DNA from: QHXM01 sp032160705
GTDB taxonomy: Bacteria; Acidobacteriota; Blastocatellia; Pyrinomonadales; Pyrinomonadaceae
Direction of reading: 5' to 3'
Assembly: GCA_032160705.1 (NCBI GenBank)
Contig: JAVHVE010000046.1
Location: 44,633 to 108,632, forward strand
Length of the DNA: 64,000 nt
The translations under genes and the position numbers were made by a program. Each line of letters begins with the position of its first letter. The first letter of the stretch is position 1. Below the pieces are notes generated by a model, which ran no database searches, was not told the DNA's origin, and was given only the letters and a program-made list of their open reading frames with translations. Positions 20,623 to 29,997 of this stretch are shown here, in pieces.

Positions 20623-21627
20623 ATGAATCAGGCTGGAACAACGACTGTTGATGAAGCCGTTTCGACTCGGGGACGCGTTGCCCGCGCTCGTTTCGCCTCT
20701 TTCGCTCAGCGGCATGGTGCGCTGATCGCGCTCATCCTTGTCTGCATCTTCGCCACCGCCCGGTACGAGACTTTTCTCACGCCGGAGAACTTGTTCAACG
20801 TCCTGCGCCAGTACAGCATGGTCGGCCTCATCGCGCTCGGCATGACGTTCGTGATTCTGACAGGCGGCATAGACCTTTCGGTCGGCTCACTCTTCGCCGT
20901 TGCGGGTGTGGTCGCGGCGTACTTCGCCGGGCAGGGTTTGCTCGTAGCATTGCTCGCGGCGGTCGCCGCCACCGCGCTGCTGGGGCTCATCAACGGCGTC
21001 GTGATTGCTAAGGCGCGTGTCCAGCCGTTCATCGTGACGCTGGCGATGATGATTGCGGCGCGTGGGTTGGCTCTGGCCGTGACGAACGAGAAGTCTGTGA
21101 GCATTGATCGTGCCTCGGTCTCTGAGTTTGGCTGGTTGGCGCGCGGTTACGTTGGGCCATTGCCCGTGCCGGTTGTGATTCTGTTCGTCGCCTTCATCCT
21201 GGGCTGGCTGGTGCTCAACCATACGCGCTTCGGGCGTCACGTCTATTCGATTGGCGACAACGAAGAGGCGGCGCGCCTGATGGGCTTGAACGTCGGGCGC
21301 GTCACCATCTACGTTTACGCTTTGAGCGGCGCGCTGGCCGGGCTGGCTGGTGTCATTCTCGCGTCGCGTCTGGGAGCGGGGCAGCCGACATCTGGAAGAG
21401 GCTGGGAGTTGGACGCGATTGCGGCAGTCGTGGTCGGCGGCACGCTCCTGACCGGCGGGCAGGGCAGCGTTATCTCAACGCTGGTGGGCGTCCTTTTGCT
21501 TGGCATCATTTTCAATATTTTCAATTTAGAGGGGCAGATCAGCCCCTGGTGGCAAGAGGTGCTGCGCGGCATCATTCTGCTCGCCGTCGTCATCGTACAG
21601 AACCGGCTCAGCCAGAGGAGGAAATGA
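20623..21627 (+). CDS. Sugar ABC transporter permease (YjfF/RbsC-like)
   Basis: 334 residues of hydrophobic helices with the family motifs LIALGMTFVILTGGIDLSVGS and VVVGGTLLTGGQGSVISTLVG. It is clearly different from the permease at 17902 and most like the second permease (YjfF) of the galactofuranose importer. GGAGGAGGG lies just before the start ATG. It completes a heterodimeric membrane channel with the first permease. Confidence 0.93.
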   Translation: MNQAGTTTVDEAVSTRGRVARARFASFAQRHGALIALILVCIFATARYETFLTPENLFNVLRQYSMVGLIALGMTFVILTGGIDLSVGSLFAVAGVVAAYFAGQGLLVALLAAVAATALLGLINGVVIAKARVQPFIVTLAMMIAARGLALAVTNEKSVSIDRASVSEFGWLARGYVGPLPVPVVILFVAFILGWLVLNHTRFGRHVYSIGDNEEAARLMGLNVGRVTIYVYALSGALAGLAGVILASRLGAGQPTSGRGWELDAIAAVVVGGTLLTGGQGSVISTLVGVLLLGIIFNIFNLEGQISPWWQEVLRGIILLAVVIVQNRLSQRRK

Positions 21628-21648
21628 AAGGCAGGAGACGATGAAAAG

Positions 21649-21757
21649 CAGAATACAGAAGACAGGAGTCAGAAGTCAGAAGATAAGGCGGAGAACCACT
21701 GTTACTGATTTTCTTTTCTTCTGTCTCCTGTCTCCTGTCTTCTGTATTCTGTATTCA
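21649..21757 (+). repeat. Heptamer-unit inverted repeat (CAGAAGT type)
   Basis: Left arm 21649-21682 (units like CAGAATA, CAGAAGA, CAGGAGT, CAGAAGT) and right arm 21717-21757 (CTGTCTC, CTGTCTT, CTGTATT units). Loop ATAAGGCGGAGAACCACTGT is shared with the repeats at 16128 (inverted) and 17763. Lies just before the dioxygenase gene and may supply its leader. Confidence 0.85.
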
Positions 21758-21764
21758 AATTTTT

Positions 21765-22559
21765 ATGCTTTATAGCAAAACTGAGATTGAATCGTTCGCT
21801 GAAGCGGCGTTGCGTGATGGGCATTGCGTGCTGCGGGGGCATTTCCCGAAGGCGACGCTCAACGCGTGGCGCGAGGCGTTCATGCCGCTTCTGGAAGCGC
21901 ACATCGCGCGCGAGGGACATCTGCAAAATCGCGGCGCGGCGCGTTACTACGTGACGCTCCCTTTCACACAGCCATTCAGTGATCCGTTGATTTTCGAGGA
22001 CGAGGACGTGCTGGCCATCGTCGAGCTACTGGTCGGCGAAGACCCCGTGATGTGCCAACTGGCGACGGATACGCCGCTGCTGGGCTCCGAGTATCAAGAC
22101 ATACACAGGGACACGCCGCCGCTCTTCCCTGAGACGGGACAGGAGACGCCGCCCTTTCAACTCGCCGTCAACTTTCCGCTCGTGGACGTGACTCTGGAAA
22201 ACGGCCCGTTTGAAGTCACGCGTGGAACGCACATGATGTCGAAAGAGGAAGGCTTGCGGCTTTTAGCAACGGGCGAGATTAAATTAGAGCCGATCACGAT
22301 GCAGTTGGGAGATGTCATCATCCGGGACGTGCGCGCGCTGCATCGCGGGACGCCGAATCGCACGCGCGAGCCCCGCCCGATGGTCGTCCTCGGTTATAGC
22401 CGACGATGGCTCTTCCGCCCGGAAGTTTCGATCCGTGTCCCGCGCTTTGCGCTCGACACCTTATCGGAGCGCGCGCGCCGTCTCCTGCGATTCAACCCAA
22501 TAGTTGAATCGCTCGACGAACAATCCGAGACGGAAATCTACCAGTCGTTCGCTTACTAG
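21765..22559 (+). CDS. Phytanoyl-CoA dioxygenase-like Fe(II)/2-oxoglutarate oxygenase
   Basis: 264 residues. The PhyH-type double-stranded beta-helix iron motif is visible: HxD in YQDIHRDTPPLF, the distal His in RALHRGTPNRTREPRPMVVLGYS with the Arg that binds 2-oxoglutarate. No signal peptide, so cytoplasmic. PhyH-family members hydroxylate many small molecules, so the substrate cannot be read from sequence. Its place at the end of an arabinose/galactose operon suggests oxidation of a sugar or of a glycoside aglycone. It begins 8 bases after a heptamer repeat and is followed 29 bases later by the DUF4380-like gene. Confidence 0.8.
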   Translation: MLYSKTEIESFAEAALRDGHCVLRGHFPKATLNAWREAFMPLLEAHIAREGHLQNRGAARYYVTLPFTQPFSDPLIFEDEDVLAIVELLVGEDPVMCQLATDTPLLGSEYQDIHRDTPPLFPETGQETPPFQLAVNFPLVDVTLENGPFEVTRGTHMMSKEEGLRLLATGEIKLEPITMQLGDVIIRDVRALHRGTPNRTREPRPMVVLGYSRRWLFRPEVSIRVPRFALDTLSERARRLLRFNPIVESLDEQSETEIYQSFAY

Positions 22560-22588
22560 CCCTGCATTCAATCGGCTTCGAGGAACAA

Positions 22589-23506
22589 GTGGAAAAGGTT
22601 GAATACTTAGGTCTGCCGGACTGTTACAAATTATCGAACGGGGCGGTGGAATTAATCGTGACGACGAATGTCGGCCCGCGCATCGTCCGTTACGCTTTTT
22701 GCAATGATGAGAATATTCTCGGCGAAGTGCCCGACGCGGTCGTCGAGACGGAACTCGGCGAGTGGCGACCCGTTGGCGGCCATCGTCTCTGGACAGCACC
22801 TGAAGGTAACCCTCGTTCTTACGCACCGGACAGCGACGCGGTGACGTTTGAGATTGAAGGAAGCAATCTGATTCGGTTGACGGCGCAAACGGAAGCCGCA
22901 ACGGGCATTCAAAAAGAGATGACAGTCATGCTGGACGCAGAAGGCACTGGCGTCTCCGTGCATCATAAAATCACGAACCGGAATCTGTGGGCGATTGAAA
23001 CAGCCCCGTGGGCGCTGACGATTATGAAGGATGGCGGCGAAGCAATTTTTCCGCAAGAGCCATATCGCGCCTGGAGCGAATACCTGCTCCCGGCGCGTCC
23101 GCTGGTGCTGTGGCATTACACTGATTTGAGCGACCCGCGCTGGACGTTCAGCCAGAAGTACATCCGTTTGAGGTCGGACGAGAAATTGATTGAGCCTCAG
23201 AAGATGGGCCTCCTGAATAAGCAGGGATGGGCTGCCTATCTGCGCCAACAAACCCTGTTCGTCAAGCGCGCCGGTTACACAGAAGGCGCGACGTACCCGG
23301 ACTATGGCTGCAATTTCGAGACCTACACGGCGGGCGCGTTTATCGAGGTCGAGTCGCTCGCTCCGTTGCAACGCCTGGAGCCGGGCGCGTCCGCAGAGCA
23401 CACCGAGCGTTGGTCGCTGTTTCAGGACATCAACATCGGCACAACCGAAGAAAGCTTCGACACTGCTCTCACTTCAACTCTCGTTCAGACCGAATCAGTT
23501 AAATGA
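22589..23506 (+). CDS. DUF4380-like / aldose-epimerase-fold protein
   Basis: 305 residues from GTG 22589. The N-terminal pattern (LSNGAVELIVTTNVGPRIVRYAF, then VGGHRLWTAPEG) matches DUF4380-like proteins with the galactose-mutarotase-like fold. Family function is not established. The beta-rich fold and the conserved GGHRLW segment suggest sugar binding or mutarotation. Follows the dioxygenase by 29 bases. It ends about 35 bases before a REP-like cluster, which probably marks the end of the operon. Confidence 0.65.
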   Translation: MEKVEYLGLPDCYKLSNGAVELIVTTNVGPRIVRYAFCNDENILGEVPDAVVETELGEWRPVGGHRLWTAPEGNPRSYAPDSDAVTFEIEGSNLIRLTAQTEAATGIQKEMTVMLDAEGTGVSVHHKITNRNLWAIETAPWALTIMKDGGEAIFPQEPYRAWSEYLLPARPLVLWHYTDLSDPRWTFSQKYIRLRSDEKLIEPQKMGLLNKQGWAAYLRQQTLFVKRAGYTEGATYPDYGCNFETYTAGAFIEVESLAPLQRLEPGASAEHTERWSLFQDINIGTTEESFDTALTSTLVQTESVK

Positions 23507-23541
23507 TAGATGAGACTGATGTCAGAGTTGACTGCGTTTTC

Positions 23542-23724
23542 AGCCCCGGAGGGGCGATATAACAGTAGCCCAGGGCGTAAGCCCTGGGTTAAGGTGCAAG
23601 AATATTTATTAAGCCCCGGAGGGGCGACATAATTTATGTCGCCCCTCCGGGGCTTACCTATTTATTCGATGCTTGTTCCCATGACTGACGTCATGGGCTA
23701 CTGATATGTCGCCCCTCCGGGGCT
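23542..23724. repeat. REP-like palindromic repeat cluster (AGCCCCGGAGGGGCG)
   Basis: Four copies of AGCCCCGGAGGGGCGAYAT: two in plus orientation (23542, 23612) and two inverted (23636, 23706). Copies two and three form a long palindrome, 23611-23656. Between them are a short inverted repeat, GCCCAGGGCGTAAGCCCTGGG, and GCCCATGACGTCAGTCATGGG on the minus strand. The last copy overlaps the stop codon of the YceH gene. The pattern resembles REP elements mobilised by RAYT (Y1) transposases. A second cluster is at 32014. Confidence 0.85.
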
Positions 23725-24388
23725 ATGAATCGAACTGCTTGATAAAATCTTCGAGCCGCCGACGCAGTTCCGCGACCTCTGCCTTGAGTGCTGCTACCTC
23801 ATCCTCTAAATTCGATAGCCTTCCAGCGCCGGTGCGATTGGTCGCCGACCTGTTCTCTGCGGAAACTTCCTCGACCGCGTAGTCGGCAGAAACATCTCCG
23901 GCTAAAAGATGAATGTAGCGCGCTTCCTTTTGTCCCGGCTGGCGCGCTAATTTCAAAACCAGAGGTTCGTCTTTCGTGCTCAAGGAATTGAGCGTTTCTT
24001 CAACTTCACTGAGAGCCGCAAATTCTGCCAGCCTCCCGCCGCGTTCTTTCAACTCGCCGACGGTTTGCGCCCCTCTCAGCATCAGCCCGCAGAGCAGCGC
24101 CACTTCTCGCTGATCGAGGTGGAGGACTTCAGGCATCATGTGCTTGTACTTCGGCACGCGACTGGTGCTGCCGTAGAACACGTAGACCAAATTCTTCTCG
24201 CGCAGTGTCTCGATGGCCTGAGTGACCGCTGACTCGTTGAACGTGACAACGGGATCACGATTGCTTTTCTGGTTACAGGCGTTGGTCAGGGCATTAAGCG
24301 TTAAAGGGTAGTATTCCGGCGTCGTGATTTGCTTTTCGACCAGAGAGCCGAGGACGCGCACTTCCGTTTCATTTAAGACCTTTTGCAT
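23723..24388 (-). CDS. yceH: YceH/DUF480 family protein
   Basis: 221 residues. The conserved N-terminus (LNETEVRVLGSLVEKQITTPEYYPLTLNALTNACNQKSNRDPVV) is diagnostic of DUF480, which folds as tandem winged helices. The last 50 residues form a probable coiled coil (SNLEDEVAALKAEVAELRRRLEDF). The family may bind nucleic acid, but its molecular role is not settled. The stop codon TAG lies within a REP repeat. Divergent from the M14 peptidase gene, with a 60-base shared promoter gap. Confidence 0.93.
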   Translation of the reverse strand: MQKVLNETEVRVLGSLVEKQITTPEYYPLTLNALTNACNQKSNRDPVVTFNESAVTQAIETLREKNLVYVFYGSTSRVPKYKHMMPEVLHLDQREVALLCGLMLRGAQTVGELKERGGRLAEFAALSEVEETLNSLSTKDEPLVLKLARQPGQKEARYIHLLAGDVSADYAVEEVSAENRSATNRTGAGRLSNLEDEVAALKAEVAELRRRLEDFIKQFDS

Positions 24389-24447
24389 GACGGAAGAATC
24401 TTAGCACACCTCTATCGCTTCAAAAGCCCCCAGTGTAAGATGCCTCC

Positions 24448-25830
24448 ATGAGACTAACCCGAAGAGCACTTCAAAACTTCCTTTGCGCCTCAACGCTGAA
24501 GCTGTGGGCGCTGGCTACATTGATTTTTTTCTCAAGCGGTGCGGCGCTCGCGCAGTCGCCGCGCGAGCTTTTCAACGAGTGGCAGAACAATCGCCTGACC
24601 AGCCTTGAGCCAGCGCTCGTCAGGCACGCCGATCTTCAAAAATATCTCATGGAGCTTCGGGCGCGCGGCGTCAAGGTTTCGGAAGTCGGGCGTTCGCTTG
24701 CGGAGCGCGCCATCTACCAGCTTGAATTCGGACATGGGGCCCTCAAGGTCTTCATGTGGTCGCAAATGCATGGCGACGAGCCGACGGCAACGAGCGCGCT
24801 CATAGACTTCTTCGCCTACTTGCAGCAACACAGGGGCAAGGCCTGGGTCAAAGCGATTGAGGAAAGGATTACGCTGCGCGCCGTCCCGATGCTCAACCCG
24901 GATGGGGCTGAGCTTTACCAGCGTCGCAACCTGCAAGCGATTGACATCAACCGCGACGCACGCAACCTTGCCACACCCGAAGGGCGGCTGCTCAAAAAGC
25001 TGCGCGACGAGTGGCGGCCCGACATCGGCTTCAACCTTCACAATCAAGGCATTCGCACGTCTGTCGGCGAGACGGGGAAGCAAGCGACGATTTCACTGCT
25101 CGCCGTTGTTGCGGATGCCTCCGGGTCAGATACGCCGGGGCGCATCCGCAACAAAAAGCTCTGCGCCGTGATGGTCGAGGCGCTCGCGCCCTTCATCTAC
25201 GGGCACATCGGTCGCTACGATGACACGTTCAACCCGCGCGCCTTCGGCGACCTCATCAGCCAGTGGGGAACGCCCGTCATCCTCATCGAGACCGGCGCGC
25301 TCAAAGGAAAGAGCAGTCAAGACCTCGTCGGGTTTAACTTCGTCGCGTTCGCCGCCGCCTTGAAGTCTCTCGCCGACGGGAGTGTCGAGGAAGCGAACCC
25401 TGCCGTCTATGACGCGCTCAAGGTAAACGAAGGCGGGATCATCTACGACCTCATCGTGCGCGGTGCAACCCTCATCAATCGCCCGCGCGACGGAGGAACG
25501 AAGGTGCAGCCATACGTTTCGGACGTGGCCGTCAACGCAGAGGCCGCCGCGCCGCGCGAGGGGCGAAGCCAGCGCAGCAGGGCATCTATCCAGGATGTTG
25601 GAGACCTCTCTGTGTTCCGGGGACTGGAGGAAGTGGATGCGCGCGATTATTACGTGACGACCGCGCCGGGTGATTTACGACCGGGGGGCGAGGCCGCGCT
25701 TCTTTTCTATCGCAAAGACAGGGCTGGGAAAGTTGATTGGGAGGCGTCTGACCTGGAAACGCGCTTTCCGCCAGATGCAATTTATCGCGGCGGCGAGTGG
25801 ACGCAACGAGGGAGTCTAACGATTAAATAG
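24448..25830 (+). CDS. M14-family zinc carboxypeptidase, secreted
   Basis: 460 residues with a signal peptide (LWALATLIFFSSGAALAQ). Zinc ligands: H and E in SQMHGDEPTATSAL and His in IGFNLHNQGIRT; substrate-binding LNPDGAELYQRRNLQAIDINRDA; catalytic Glu in VILIETGALKG. This is the M14 (carboxypeptidase A superfamily) pattern. The C-terminal 140 residues are an accessory region, and a substrate is not evident; peptide or peptidoglycan stem peptides are possible. It is a lone gene on the plus strand. Confidence 0.9.
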   Translation: MRLTRRALQNFLCASTLKLWALATLIFFSSGAALAQSPRELFNEWQNNRLTSLEPALVRHADLQKYLMELRARGVKVSEVGRSLAERAIYQLEFGHGALKVFMWSQMHGDEPTATSALIDFFAYLQQHRGKAWVKAIEERITLRAVPMLNPDGAELYQRRNLQAIDINRDARNLATPEGRLLKKLRDEWRPDIGFNLHNQGIRTSVGETGKQATISLLAVVADASGSDTPGRIRNKKLCAVMVEALAPFIYGHIGRYDDTFNPRAFGDLISQWGTPVILIETGALKGKSSQDLVGFNFVAFAAALKSLADGSVEEANPAVYDALKVNEGGIIYDLIVRGATLINRPRDGGTKVQPYVSDVAVNAEAAAPREGRSQRSRASIQDVGDLSVFRGLEEVDARDYYVTTAPGDLRPGGEAALLFYRKDRAGKVDWEASDLETRFPPDAIYRGGEWTQRGSLTIK

Positions 25831-25859
25831 AGCGCGCACCAGAGAACGCTCAGTGCGCC

Positions 25860-26564
25860 TCAAAGGCCTCGGCACATCTCTGCTCCCCAGGGCGTTCTGA
25901 TAGCTCGCTCAATACCCAACTTCACCTCGGCGAAATTCCAGTCCTTGCGCTGCAAGATCGACCCGTCCGCGTATTCCACCCGATTGATGACAACCTTTTC
26001 CTCGAAAAGGTTTCCAGATTTGTTGGTCAAGCTGCCCACGCTGATTACATCGCCTGGGCCTAGCTTACTGAAGGCCTGTAGTGCGCTCTCTTTGCCTGGC
26101 TTTATCTTGACGCTGCAAAGAAACTGTCGGCGTACCACATTCGTCGGATTCGACCGTTCTATGAATTGATATTCCCAGAACACGACCCCGATGTTTTGTG
26201 TGTGCGCATTTCTGATTCTAGCCTGGTACGCATAGCCGTCTACGGTAGTTGATTCAGGCAACCGCGCTTCCTGCACGTTCTTTTCCAGCGCCGCGCTACG
26301 CGCGTCAACGGTTTCGGTGCTCGGGTCTCTGGCCCCGACCTGTTGTTGTGGCCTCGAGTTTCGTGGGGAGACATTTTTCGCCGTCATCATATCTGCTGCG
26401 GGAGCGGTTGTCGGGGAATTCAGGTTCTTGATTATCTGGCGGCTCTTGAGATACTTGAAATCGAGCACCACCACCAAAGAACCTTCATCTGAGCCTGTAG
26501 CGTTCTGACCTTGACCTGGCGAAACGAACATTAGGAGAAGCGACAAAAGTAAGACAGTTCTCAT
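25860..26564 (-). CDS. Secreted protein of unknown function
   Basis: About 234 residues from ATG at 26564, chosen because GGAG lies just upstream and the product then opens with a clean signal peptide (MRTVLLLSLLLMFVSPGQG). The middle is low-complexity (Ser/Pro/Gln-rich). The C-terminal half is beta-rich (AYQARIRNAHTQNIGVVFWEYQF; FLCSVKIKPGKES), like a domain about how a protein strand is modified or bound. A WNFAEVK segment and a Cys near the C-terminus are the only other landmarks. I do not recognise the family. Confidence 0.6.
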   Translation of the reverse strand: MRTVLLLSLLLMFVSPGQGQNATGSDEGSLVVVLDFKYLKSRQIIKNLNSPTTAPAADMMTAKNVSPRNSRPQQQVGARDPSTETVDARSAALEKNVQEARLPESTTVDGYAYQARIRNAHTQNIGVVFWEYQFIERSNPTNVVRRQFLCSVKIKPGKESALQAFSKLGPGDVISVGSLTNKSGNLFEEKVVINRVEYADGSILQRKDWNFAEVKLGIERAIRTPWGAEMCRGL

Positions 26565-26717
26565 GGTTTGTCTCCAATAATAATCAATCAACTTAGCAAC
26601 ACCTGCTCGCGCTATCATACTAATCGGCAATTATATGACCTATCTTGAGGTTTGGAGAAAGCATTTTCATCATAATCATGGTGCAAGCAATTCGACTTGT
26701 TCGGCTTCGCTATTCAT

Positions 26718-27167
26718 TTATCTTTTTACTTTAATGCGGCGGACAATTATCTTGTCCGGCAAAGTAGCAAGGGTCCCATCCATCAGGTCGCCATTAACCG
26801 CAAACTCCCAAATGCCATGCCGATTGTTGCGCGTGAATTCACTAAAGAGTGTTTGCTTTTGTGCGTCATAGACAAAATCTAAAACGCCCATTGTCTCCGG
26901 CGTGCCGTTCACAATTTTATCCATTGTCACGGTCAGCATATTCGATTTACCGGAAGATTCGACTATGCGATAAATAACTTGCTCATCGTGACAAGCCGGA
27001 AACTTATCTTTGTTCACACAAATAGATTCGCCAGACCAATTGCCGATCAGGTGCGAGATTCCGTCGCTCTGTTTCCCGCAGTTCTTTTTTTCTTGAGCAG
27101 CTACCGAGTTTACGGCAAAGAGTTCGCTCAAAATGAATAAACAAAATATCACGCTGCATCGCTTCAT
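26718..27167 (-). CDS. Small secreted protein of unknown function
   Basis: About 149 residues from ATG 27167 (MKRCSVIFCLFILSELFAVNSVAA, a signal peptide). The mature part reads LIGNWSGESICVNKDKFPACHDEQVIYRI and ends with a beta-rich stretch. The GNWSGESxC pattern and short beta-barrel-like length resemble lipocalin-like small secreted proteins that measure resistance or uptake of a ligand, but I cannot name it. No operon partner is evident. Confidence 0.6.
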   Translation of the reverse strand: MKRCSVIFCLFILSELFAVNSVAAQEKKNCGKQSDGISHLIGNWSGESICVNKDKFPACHDEQVIYRIVESSGKSNMLTVTMDKIVNGTPETMGVLDFVYDAQKQTLFSEFTRNNRHGIWEFAVNGDLMDGTLATLPDKIIVRRIKVKR

Positions 27168-27299
27168 AGTTGTCCACCTGATTTTTAGGATTAAAGCACT
27201 GACACCAACCATCATAAAAACCGTACGGAAGCCGAACTACTATTGTGCTGAATGATTCGGTCTAACCCCATCAAGGGTAAAAAGCCGGGCTGGCGGAAT

Positions 27300-28379
27300 T
27301 CACCTGCCGGCGCTTGTCGCCGTGCCTGCATATTTAGCTATCCGGCCACCCTCTCCGACAGCCCATCCCGCTTTTGCATGCTGTGCGAAACTCACGCTGT
27401 GAAATCCTTCTGCGCCGAGGATGCGCCAACTCTTCCCGCCGCTCACAGAGAAGTCCGACCCTGTCGGGCCGACGGCGACGAGGGAACGCCCCGTTGTTCC
27501 GGGAACGAGCGCGACGCACGACCTGTAGCCGTTCGGGCGCTTGGTTTCAACTGGCTGCCACGTCCTTCCGCCATCGCTCGTCCATGCCACGTTGTTCCCC
27601 ACCTCACGCTCATTCGCGTAATCTCCCCCGACCACTACTCCGTGATTCGTATCGGTGAAGAGAAGGGAGAAGATGCCAGCCGACTTACCGCCGGTCATCG
27701 AAGTTGTGGCCACACTCCAAGTCCGACCTCCATCAGGAGAGCGGAAGACGCGCGCGCCACCGGGGCCCCCCGTGCCGAACCAGACGTTTCGTTTACCCTG
27801 CACGGCAATGCAGCTTCCACTGGCCGCGAACGCGCCTTCGCCAGCGAGTGCGAGAGGCATCCCCTCAGGAGGCATCTCTTTCCACGTTGCGCCTCCATCG
27901 GCAGTGGTGATAATCAGAAACCGCCCGTCTACGGGATCGCTGACAGCGATGCCATGATCGGAATCCCAGAAGGCCATCGCATCAAAGAATGCCGTCGGGC
28001 GGCTATTCCTGAACTGCAACGTCCAGTGAAGGCCGCCGTCAATTGTTTTGTAGATGCGCGACTTCTCGCCTTCGCCGATGGAAAGTAGGTACGCGACATC
28101 GGCGCTGAAAGCGTCCACGTCGCGAAAGTCCAGGTCTTCCGAATCGGGCACATGGCCGGAAGTCCACACTTTTCCGCCGTCAACGGTGCGCGCGTATGTT
28201 CCTTTGTCGCCGCTCGCCCATGCGACCAGTTGACTGACAGCACTCACGCCGCGCAAGCGAACGGTCGTCCCACTCCTTTGGTCTTCCCACTGGGCATAAG
28301 AAACGGATGCGAAGAGGAGGAGAAAGATTGCTGTGACATTCATCCTGAGCAAATAAGAAGCAAGAGGGTGGTGTTTCAT
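27300..28379 (-). CDS. YCF48/BNR-type beta-propeller protein, secreted
   Basis: 359 residues with a signal peptide (MNVTAIFLLLFASVSYAQ). Repeated units SPDGGRTWSVATT, TVDGGKVWTSGHV, TIDGGLHWTLQF, TADGGATWKEMP and TSDGGRTWQPVE are YCF48/BNR propeller blades, as in photosystem II assembly factor homologues and sialidase-like proteins. In non-photosynthetic bacteria such proteins are secreted with no settled role; oxidoreductase-type activity is sometimes suggested by annotation. I see no catalytic residues. Large antisense frames on the plus strand here are shadows. Confidence 0.85.
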   Translation of the reverse strand: MKHHPLASYLLRMNVTAIFLLLFASVSYAQWEDQRSGTTVRLRGVSAVSQLVAWASGDKGTYARTVDGGKVWTSGHVPDSEDLDFRDVDAFSADVAYLLSIGEGEKSRIYKTIDGGLHWTLQFRNSRPTAFFDAMAFWDSDHGIAVSDPVDGRFLIITTADGGATWKEMPPEGMPLALAGEGAFAASGSCIAVQGKRNVWFGTGGPGGARVFRSPDGGRTWSVATTSMTGGKSAGIFSLLFTDTNHGVVVGGDYANEREVGNNVAWTSDGGRTWQPVETKRPNGYRSCVALVPGTTGRSLVAVGPTGSDFSVSGGKSWRILGAEGFHSVSFAQHAKAGWAVGEGGRIAKYAGTATSAGR

Positions 28380-28447
28380 TTTTGGAAAGTCTCAACGCAT
28401 GATCTGGCGACTGATGGTTGATGCTGGCAGATGGGAATCATCTCAGG

Positions 28448-28894
28448 CTAGTCTTCGGACACGTCTATGCCGGGTTCTGGCGTCTCATTTTTTCGGAGCG
28501 CCTGGAGTTTGGCTGAGATTTTACTGCTCAAGCGTTCGGCTCTGTCTTTAGGCTGAACATCCGCCTCGAAAATCTCATCGAACCATGATCCCCTCTCGCC
28601 TTCAGACCGCCGGGCATTGTTATCCTCAGCACCTGTCTCAGCGGAAGAGCCTTTGAGTAAGCGCTCGATCTCCGATTCATACTGGGCTTTGAGGCTCTTC
28701 ATTTCATCGGCGATGTTCAAGGCTACGAGGATAGCGATTCTGGAAACGTCGTGGGTGGTGATGTGAGAAGCCATCTGCTTCATGCGCTCATCCACCAGGC
28801 TGGCGATTTCCATGACGTGCTCCGCGCCGCTCAGGGAGCGAAGGCTATAGGTCTGATTGAAGATAGTTACCTGGACAGTTTCAGCCGAGGGCAT
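28448..28894 (-). CDS. zapA: Cell division protein ZapA
   Basis: 148 residues from ATG 28894, with AAGGAGT upstream. The ZapA fold is plain: QVTIFNQTYSLRSLSGAEHVMEIASLVDERMKQMA (beta strand, then helix) followed by a long coiled-coil (IAILVALNIADEMKSLKAQYESEIERLL). ZapA bundles FtsZ at the division site. The C-terminal 50 residues are an acidic, low-complexity extension not found in shorter homologues. Confidence 0.9.
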   Translation of the reverse strand: MPSAETVQVTIFNQTYSLRSLSGAEHVMEIASLVDERMKQMASHITTHDVSRIAILVALNIADEMKSLKAQYESEIERLLKGSSAETGAEDNNARRSEGERGSWFDEIFEADVQPKDRAERLSSKISAKLQALRKNETPEPGIDVSED

Positions 28895-29004
28895 CTTAAG
28901 TGACTCCTTGCATTTAACCAACTCTAAGCTTGGCAGACGCGCGCGTGGGTTCGCTCAAAATTCATTATAGCAATTTACACCCGAACCCTTAGACTCTGAA
29001 TGGA

Positions 29005-29973
29005 TCAATTAAGACTCCAGAACATTGGTGCTGCGGGTTTGAGACTGCGTTCGACCGCGACCGCGACAAATCCCATCGTATAGCGAGCGTTGATTTCCAA
29101 GAGCGGATGCAGTCCGCCGGAGTGCTCAAGCGCATCTATCCCGACAGGGCCGGAATAACCCTCTTTGAATAAACGCTTCCCCACAATCGCGGCAATACTT
29201 TCAAGCTCAGCCATGCGATGCGGAGCAGGGGGCCGACCGAGGATGTAGCCTTGCCCTGTGCCTGCGCCATTGGTTTGAAGGTCGCTGATGCCCTGAATAA
29301 CGTATGCTCCGTCCGTCGAAATTTCCATGACGATGCCGTATTCACGAATCACTTCAAGCCAGGGCTGAAAGATGAGTTGTTCACCTCTCGCCAGTCGTCG
29401 CTCACACCATCTGGCTTGTGCCGTCTCCAATGATGCGCCTCTGCCAAGCACACGGTCACGCGCGGCGAAGCCAAACGGGCTCTTGATAACCCACTTGTCG
29501 CCAGCCCCGGGGCAAGCGCTGGCGACCGCTTCCTGTAACTCCTCGAAAGTGGCGGCGGTCGTTGCTCCGGGAAGCGCCCATCCCAACTCGACTTCGAGCG
29601 CATGGCTCCAGAGCTTTGAATTAACACGCGCGATGGTGCTCAAAGGTGCGGGCGGCAAAACTTCTGCTCCGGCCTTGTGCCCGGCGGCGAGGGCGCTCGG
29701 AGTCCAACCCCAGGGCGTGAAGCGATGTGTGCTCAGGTTAGTCGCATGTTTGGGGGAAATCAATTCCACCCCGCGCTGCTCGGACTCGCTTTTGAGATGC
29801 TCAGACCAGAACTCTCTCAGCAATAGCGCGTCACCTCTCTGCGCCAGCCAGAGCAGGTGCGGAGCAAGACGTTGGTTGAGAGCATCTGCCGGGGGAAGAC
29901 GACGGTATGCGCCGCTAGTGTGAGACAGTTCGGTCTCGAAATCGGCATTCATGTACCATAGTCTTGAACCCAT
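29005..29973 (-). CDS. ATP-grasp superfamily enzyme
   Basis: 322 residues. The C-terminal half shows the ATP-grasp pattern: WVIKSPFGFAARDRVLG (P-loop lysine), QLIFQPWLEVIREYGIVMEIS, and PVGIDALEHSGGLHPLLEINARYTMG, with the metal-binding Glu-Asn of LEINAR. The N-terminal region (LWYMNADFETEL) is typical of biosynthetic ligases of this class. Substrate unknown. It precedes the ABC-F gene, with no overlap. Confidence 0.82.
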   Translation of the reverse strand: MGSRLWYMNADFETELSHTSGAYRRLPPADALNQRLAPHLLWLAQRGDALLLREFWSEHLKSESEQRGVELISPKHATNLSTHRFTPWGWTPSALAAGHKAGAEVLPPAPLSTIARVNSKLWSHALEVELGWALPGATTAATFEELQEAVASACPGAGDKWVIKSPFGFAARDRVLGRGASLETAQARWCERRLARGEQLIFQPWLEVIREYGIVMEISTDGAYVIQGISDLQTNGAGTGQGYILGRPPAPHRMAELESIAAIVGKRLFKEGYSGPVGIDALEHSGGLHPLLEINARYTMGFVAVAVERSLKPAAPMFWSLN

Positions 29974-29997
29974 GAGTGAAATGATTGATTCAATGAA

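Noticed and set aside
27252..28088. 278-codon plus-strand ORF opposite the YCF48-like gene
   Set aside because: Antisense shadow with no motif; the minus strand has clear propeller repeats and a signal peptide.
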